A stretch of DNA of 64,000 nucleotides from assembly GCF_013363755.1 (NCBI RefSeq), contig NZ_CP054840.1, positions 1,130,001 through 1,194,000 of the forward strand. Direction: 5' to 3'. The DNA is from Comamonas antarctica. Its GTDB lineage: Bacteria > Pseudomonadota > Gammaproteobacteria > Burkholderiales > Burkholderiaceae_C. Below the pieces are notes generated by a model. It was given only the letters and a program-made list of their open reading frames with translations. It was not told where the DNA came from and made no database searches. The position numbers and the translations under genes are program-made. Shown here in pieces: positions 60,457-64,000 of this stretch (its first letter is position 1; the number at the start of each line of letters is the position of its first letter).

Positions 60457-61536
60457 TTGGATCGTCGTTCCATTCTGAAGAATACCGGCATTGCCGGTGT
60501 GCTGGCGGCCGCCGCTGCCCCCGCCGTACATGCCCAGCCCGTCGTGCGCTGGCGCATCGCCTCGAGCTTTCCCAAGTCGCTTGACACCATCTACGGCTCG
60601 GCCGAGGTGTTCGCGCGCGCCGTCAAGGAAATGTCGGGCGGCAAGTTCGAAGTCACGGTGCATGCTGCGGGCGAGCTGATGCCCGCGTTCGGCGTGGTCG
60701 ACGGCGTGCAGAACGGCACCGTCGAAGCCGCGCACACCGCGCCCTACTACTTCTTCGGCAAGAACGAGGTCTTTGCCATTGGCGGCGCGATTCCCTTCGG
60801 CATGAACTCGCGCCAGCTCACGGCGTGGATGGTCGACGGCAATGGCCAGAAGCTCATGCGCGAGTTCTACGCCAAGTACAACATCGTGAACTTCCTCGGC
60901 GGCAATACCGGCGCGCAGATGGGTGGCTGGTTCCGCAAGGAAGTGAAGTCGCCGGCCGACATCAGCGGCCTCAAGTTCCGCGTCGGCGGCTTTGCCGGGC
61001 GCGTGATCGAGCGCCTCGGCGGCGTGCCGCAGAACATTCCCGCGGGCGAGATCTACCAGTCGCTGGAGAAGGGCACCATCGATGCGGCCGAATGGATCGG
61101 GCCCTACGATGACCTGAAGCTGGGCCTGAACAAGGTCGCGCCGTTCTACTACTACCCGGGCTGGTGGGAAGGCAGCCTGAACCTCGAGTTCTACGTGAAC
61201 CAGAAGGCGCTGGCCGCGTTGACACCCGAGCAGCGGGCCATCGTGCGCGCCGCGAGCCACGAAGCGCATGTGGTCACACAAGGCCGCTACGACGCGCGCA
61301 ACCCGGGCGCACTCAAGCAACTCGTGGCCGCCAAGGCCAAGGTGCTGCCGTTTCCGCAGTCCGTGATGGATGCGTCGTTCAAGGCCACCATGGCGCTCTA
61401 CGCCGAACTGGACGGCAGCAACCCGGAATGGAAGAAGATCTACGCCGATTACCGCAACTTCCAGCGCGATGAAATCCTCTGGTTCCGTTTCGCGGAGTCG
61501 CGCTTCGACAACTACATGGCGTCCCAGAAGCTCTGA
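60457..61536 (+). CDS. TRAP-transporter substrate-binding protein (second copy)
   Basis: A 359-residue paralogue of the preceding gene, similar along its whole length (VVRWRIASSFPKSLDTIYG, VHAAGELMPAFGVVDGVQ, YYYYPGWWEGSLNLEFY). The probable start is TTG at 60457-60459, because AAAGGAG stands eight bases before it and the protein then begins DRRSILKNTGIAGVLAA as in the first copy; the ATG at 60433 has no such site. The two differ in enough positions to have distinct ligands. Confidence 0.88.
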   Translation: MDRRSILKNTGIAGVLAAAAAPAVHAQPVVRWRIASSFPKSLDTIYGSAEVFARAVKEMSGGKFEVTVHAAGELMPAFGVVDGVQNGTVEAAHTAPYYFFGKNEVFAIGGAIPFGMNSRQLTAWMVDGNGQKLMREFYAKYNIVNFLGGNTGAQMGGWFRKEVKSPADISGLKFRVGGFAGRVIERLGGVPQNIPAGEIYQSLEKGTIDAAEWIGPYDDLKLGLNKVAPFYYYPGWWEGSLNLEFYVNQKALAALTPEQRAIVRAASHEAHVVTQGRYDARNPGALKQLVAAKAKVLPFPQSVMDASFKATMALYAELDGSNPEWKKIYADYRNFQRDEILWFRFAESRFDNYMASQKL

Positions 61537-61556
61537 GGCTCGCCGCATCCACCTCC

Positions 61557-61582
61557 AAGCCAGGCGTCGCCTGGCTTTTTTT
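61557..61582 (+). terminator. Terminator after the second TRAP binding protein
   Basis: AAGCCAGGCG and CGCCTGGCTT form a perfect stem with a one-base loop, followed by TTTTT. It separates the TRAP genes from the tctC operon. Confidence 0.88.
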
Positions 61583-61636
61583 ATAGTGGTTGCAAGGGAA
61601 AACCCGAGCAAAATGAAGACGCGTTAATTTGTCTGT

Positions 61637-61646
61637 TGGTATACCA
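61637..61646. promoter_or_regulatory. Palindrome upstream of tctC (GntR-like operator)
   Basis: TGGTATACCA is a perfect ten-base palindrome with the TNGT...ACNA form of FadR/VanR-type GntR sites. It lies 31 bases before the tctC start. The regulator is not in the window, so the assignment is a guess. Confidence 0.45.
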
Positions 61647-61676
61647 TCTGACAAAAAAAGTTCAAGGAGACAGCAA

Positions 61677-62675
61677 GTGGATGCATGGCCTTTTGCCGGG
61701 ATGAACCGCCGCTGCGCAGCACGCTGGCTGGCGTTGGGAACGTTCGTGGGCGCGGTGGGCAGCGCCTGGGCGGTCTACCCCGAGCGTCCCCTGACCCTGA
61801 TCGTGCCGTTTGCCCCCGGGGGCAGCTCGGACATCATCGCGCGCACCATTGCGCCGGAGTTGAGTGCCCGGTTGGGCCAGCCCATCGTCGTCGAGAACTA
61901 TGCGGGTGCGGGCGGCGTGCTGGGCATGACGCGCGCGGTGCGGGCCACGGCCGATGGCTACAGCCTGCTGCTGGGTTCGGGCTCGGAAGTGCTGATCAAC
62001 AAGCTGATCAATCCCGCGCTGCAGTTCGACGGCCTGCGCGACCTCAGGCCCGTGGCCTTCGTCGGTACCGGACCGATGGTGCTGGTCGGCAAGAAGGCCC
62101 TGCCGCCCAACACCGCGAGCGAACTCGCGGCCTATGCCAAGGACCCCAAGCACCTGCTGAACTACGCTTCCGCCGGCAATGGCACGCCCATGCATGTCGC
62201 GGGCGAGCTGTTCAACCTCAAGGCGCAGACGCGGATCTCGCACGTGCCGTACCGCGGCGCCTCGCCGGCGCTGGTCGATGTGATGGGCGGACAGATCGAG
62301 CTGGGCATTGCCACGCTCACCGCCGCGCAGTCCTTCATCAAGGCCGGAAAGATCAAGGCCTATGGCGTGCTGAGCCGCGAGAAGTCGCCGCTCGCGCCCG
62401 ATCTTGCCGCCATTGGCCAGACTCCCGGCCTCGAAGCCGTGGACCTGGGCGTGTGGTTCGGCCTGTTTGCGCCCGCCAAGACACCGAATGACGTGACGGC
62501 CCGGCTGGAAACCGCGGCGCGCGCCGTGCTGGCCAATCCAGAGATCGTGAGGAAGCTTGCCGAGCAGGGCGTGGCCGCCTCTGGCGCTTCGGCCGGCGAG
62601 CTCAAGGCCTTCATGGCCCAGGAAGTCGAGAAATACCGTGCCGTGGTCAAGGCCGCGGACATCAAGCCCCAGTAA
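61677..62675 (+). CDS. Bug/TctC-family substrate-binding protein
   Basis: A 332-residue periplasmic receptor of the tripartite tricarboxylate-transporter type. The probable start is GTG at 61677, with AAGGAGAC before it; an ATG at 61701 (MNRRCAARWLALG) is the alternative. The signal peptide ends AWA before VYPERPLTLIVPFAPGGSSD, the family hallmark, followed by ISHVPYRGASPALVDVMGGQ. Many Burkholderiales have hundreds of such receptors. It precedes the AA_synth and hydrolase genes, so it may deliver their substrate. Confidence 0.88.
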   Translation: MDAWPFAGMNRRCAARWLALGTFVGAVGSAWAVYPERPLTLIVPFAPGGSSDIIARTIAPELSARLGQPIVVENYAGAGGVLGMTRAVRATADGYSLLLGSGSEVLINKLINPALQFDGLRDLRPVAFVGTGPMVLVGKKALPPNTASELAAYAKDPKHLLNYASAGNGTPMHVAGELFNLKAQTRISHVPYRGASPALVDVMGGQIELGIATLTAAQSFIKAGKIKAYGVLSREKSPLAPDLAAIGQTPGLEAVDLGVWFGLFAPAKTPNDVTARLETAARAVLANPEIVRKLAEQGVAASGASAGELKAFMAQEVEKYRAVVKAADIKPQ

Positions 62676-62701
62676 TCCAAAGCAACGAAGAGAGAAGAAC
62701 C

Positions 62702-63304
62702 ATGACGGACCTGCAAGAGATTGGCGTGCGCAAGATCGTGGCCTATACCGAGGAAAGCCTGATCGAGGGCGGCAAGGCCGCGGCCACGCCTTTGAGGATG
62801 TTCGGTGTCGCCGCCGTGCTGCGCAACCCCTGGGCCAGCCAGGCGTTCGAGGACAACCTCAAGCCCGAGATCCTGCGCATCGCGCCGGTGCTGGGCAAGG
62901 CACTGACCGACCGCATCGTGGCGCTGGCCGGCGATGCGGCCGTGATCGAGGCCTATGGCAAGGCCGCGGTGGTGGGCATCGACGGCGAGATCGAGCATGC
63001 CTCGGCGCTGATCCACACCCTGCACTTCGGCAATTTCTACCGCAAGGCCGTGGGCGCCAAGAGCTATCTGAGCTTCACCAATGTGCGCGGCGGCCCGAAC
63101 TGCTCGATTGCGATTCCGATGATGCACAAGGACGACGAGGGCAAGCGCTCGCACTACCTGACGCTGCAGTTCGCGATCAACGATGCGCCCGGCCCGAATG
63201 AAATCGTGGTCGCCCTGGGCGCCTCGATCGGCGGGCGCCCGCACCACCGCATTGGCGACCGTTACCAGGATCTGGCCGCGCTGGGCTCCAATGAAACTGT
63301 CTAA
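62702..63304 (+). CDS. AA_synth-family protein (DUF1185)
   Basis: A 200-residue protein of the 'amino acid synthesis' (AA_synth, DUF1185) family. It begins MTDLQEIGVRKIVAYTEESL and has GVAAVLRNPWASQAFEDNL, then YGKAAVVGIDGEIEHASALI and SYLSFTNVRGGPNCSIAIPM. Despite the name no enzymatic step is firmly assigned to it. Family members occur in operons for degradation of heterocyclic or amide compounds, and this one is packed between a TctC receptor and a hydrolase. An AGAGAAG site precedes the ATG. Confidence 0.85.
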   Translation: MTDLQEIGVRKIVAYTEESLIEGGKAAATPLRMFGVAAVLRNPWASQAFEDNLKPEILRIAPVLGKALTDRIVALAGDAAVIEAYGKAAVVGIDGEIEHASALIHTLHFGNFYRKAVGAKSYLSFTNVRGGPNCSIAIPMMHKDDEGKRSHYLTLQFAINDAPGPNEIVVALGASIGGRPHHRIGDRYQDLAALGSNETV

Positions 63305-64000
63305 GCCCATGGAAAGCCGCCACTTCGAGGGCACGGCCTTCCAGGTGCATGGCGCGGGAGAGGGCGCACAGATACCCATCGTGCTCATCCATGGCGTGGG
63401 CATGGACCAGCGCGCCTGGCAGCCGCAGATCGCCGCGCTCGCGCAGCACCACCGCGTCGTGACCTACGACATGCTGGGCCACGGCGAAAGCCGGCTGCCC
63501 GACGAGGGCGTGGCGCTGGCGGACTTTGCCGCGCAGCTGCTGCAACTGCTCGACCATCTGCAGATCGCCCAGGCCCACGTCGTCGGCCATTCGATGGGCG
63601 CGCTCGTGGCGCTCGAGTTCGCGCTGCGCCATCCCGAACGCTGCGCGCGGCTGCTGGCGCTGAATGCGGTGTTCCAGCGCTCGCCGGCGCAGCGCGCCGC
63701 CGTGCAGGAGCGCGCGCGCCTGCTGCAAAGCGCGGGCGTGGCGGCCACCGTGGACTCGACCATCGAGCGCTGGTTCGGCGCGCCCGTGCCGGCGCCGCTG
63801 CGCGAGATAGCGGCGCTGACCATGGACATCCTGGCGGATGTGAATGCACAGGGCTATGCGCGCGCCTACCGCCTGTTTGCGACTTGCGACGCGGTGCATG
63901 CGAGCCGGCTGCCCCAGCTGGCCATGCCGGCGCTGTTCATGACCGGGGAAGGCGATCCGAACTCCAGCCCGGCGATGTCCGAGGCCCTGGCGGCACTCGC
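63291..64000 (+). CDS. Alpha/beta hydrolase (cut by window end)
   Basis: The visible 236 residues form the N-terminal part of an alpha/beta hydrolase. HGVGMDQRAW is the oxyanion region, GHSMG is the nucleophile elbow with the catalytic Ser, and GEGDPNSSP carries the likely catalytic Asp; the His lies beyond the end. The start may be ATG 63291, overlapping the AA_synth end, or ATG 63309. The operon with TctC and AA_synth suggests an amidase or esterase of a catabolic route. Confidence 0.85.
   Translation, partial: MKLSKPMESRHFEGTAFQVHGAGEGAQIPIVLIHGVGMDQRAWQPQIAALAQHHRVVTYDMLGHGESRLPDEGVALADFAAQLLQLLDHLQIAQAHVVGHSMGALVALEFALRHPERCARLLALNAVFQRSPAQRAAVQERARLLQSAGVAATVDSTIERWFGAPVPAPLREIAALTMDILADVNAQGYARAYRLFATCDAVHASRLPQLAMPALFMTGEGDPNSSPAMSEALAAL

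Noticed and set aside
1..64000. CRISPR array
   Set aside because: No regular direct repeats with unique spacers were found; the tandem units at 34.7 kb have no spacers.

Overview
The window is high-GC betaproteobacterial DNA, most likely from the family Comamonadaceae (an Acidovorax/Comamonas-like genome; genus not resolved). The support is the hemCDXY block divergent from ppc, a flhDC master-regulator pair, tandem YceI genes with cytochrome b561, and several periplasmic binding proteins of the TRAP and Bug/TctC types.

Bases 1 to about 32,811 are a P2-like (Peduovirus-type) prophage that looks intact apart from the cut at the left edge. It runs from a partial tyrosine integrase at base 1 to the 3' end of a tRNA-Leu(CAA) gene at 32,812-32,896, the probable attachment site. 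The minus-strand early operon (RHH protein, two-domain Ogr/Delta zinc-finger activator, small proteins, gene A rolling-circle initiator, accessory genes, a C5 cytosine methyltransferase beside a DUF4406 protein, DUF4224 protein, integrase) diverges from a plus-strand XRE repressor and a lipid-anchored or membrane OB-fold 'moron'. The late genes follow in P2 order: D, U, T, E'/E with a preserved -1 slippery site, FII, FI, fibre genes, I, J, W, V, S, R, the lysis set (Rz with nested Rz1, GH108 endolysin, holin-position membrane protein), X, L, M, N, O on the minus strand, then P and Q on the plus strand. Between Q and the tRNA lies a 71-residue minus-strand gene behind a consensus-grade LexA box, the most interesting item here: a likely SOS-controlled induction switch unlike known Tum in size.

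Bases 32,900-41,500 are host genes: cysM, a zinc-ribbon Nudix hydrolase and a TusA-like protein (+), then galU, valS, a VOC-family protein, two YceI proteins and cytochrome b561 (-). Bases 41,664-48,713 hold hemY, hemX, hemD and hemC (-), divergent from ppc (+). A YccS-type membrane protein follows, then flhC/flhD, a mercaptopyruvate sulfurtransferase, an EamA transporter and a Rieske oxygenase (all -).

Bases 55,863-59,030 form an isoprenoid cluster, xseB-ispA-dxs (+). The right end carries two tandem TRAP-type binding proteins with no permease beside them, then a tctC/AA_synth/alpha-beta hydrolase operon behind a palindrome that resembles a GntR-family operator; the hydrolase is cut by the window end. 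Two copies of a REP-like extragenic repeat lie 16 kb apart at 34.7 and 51.0 kb.
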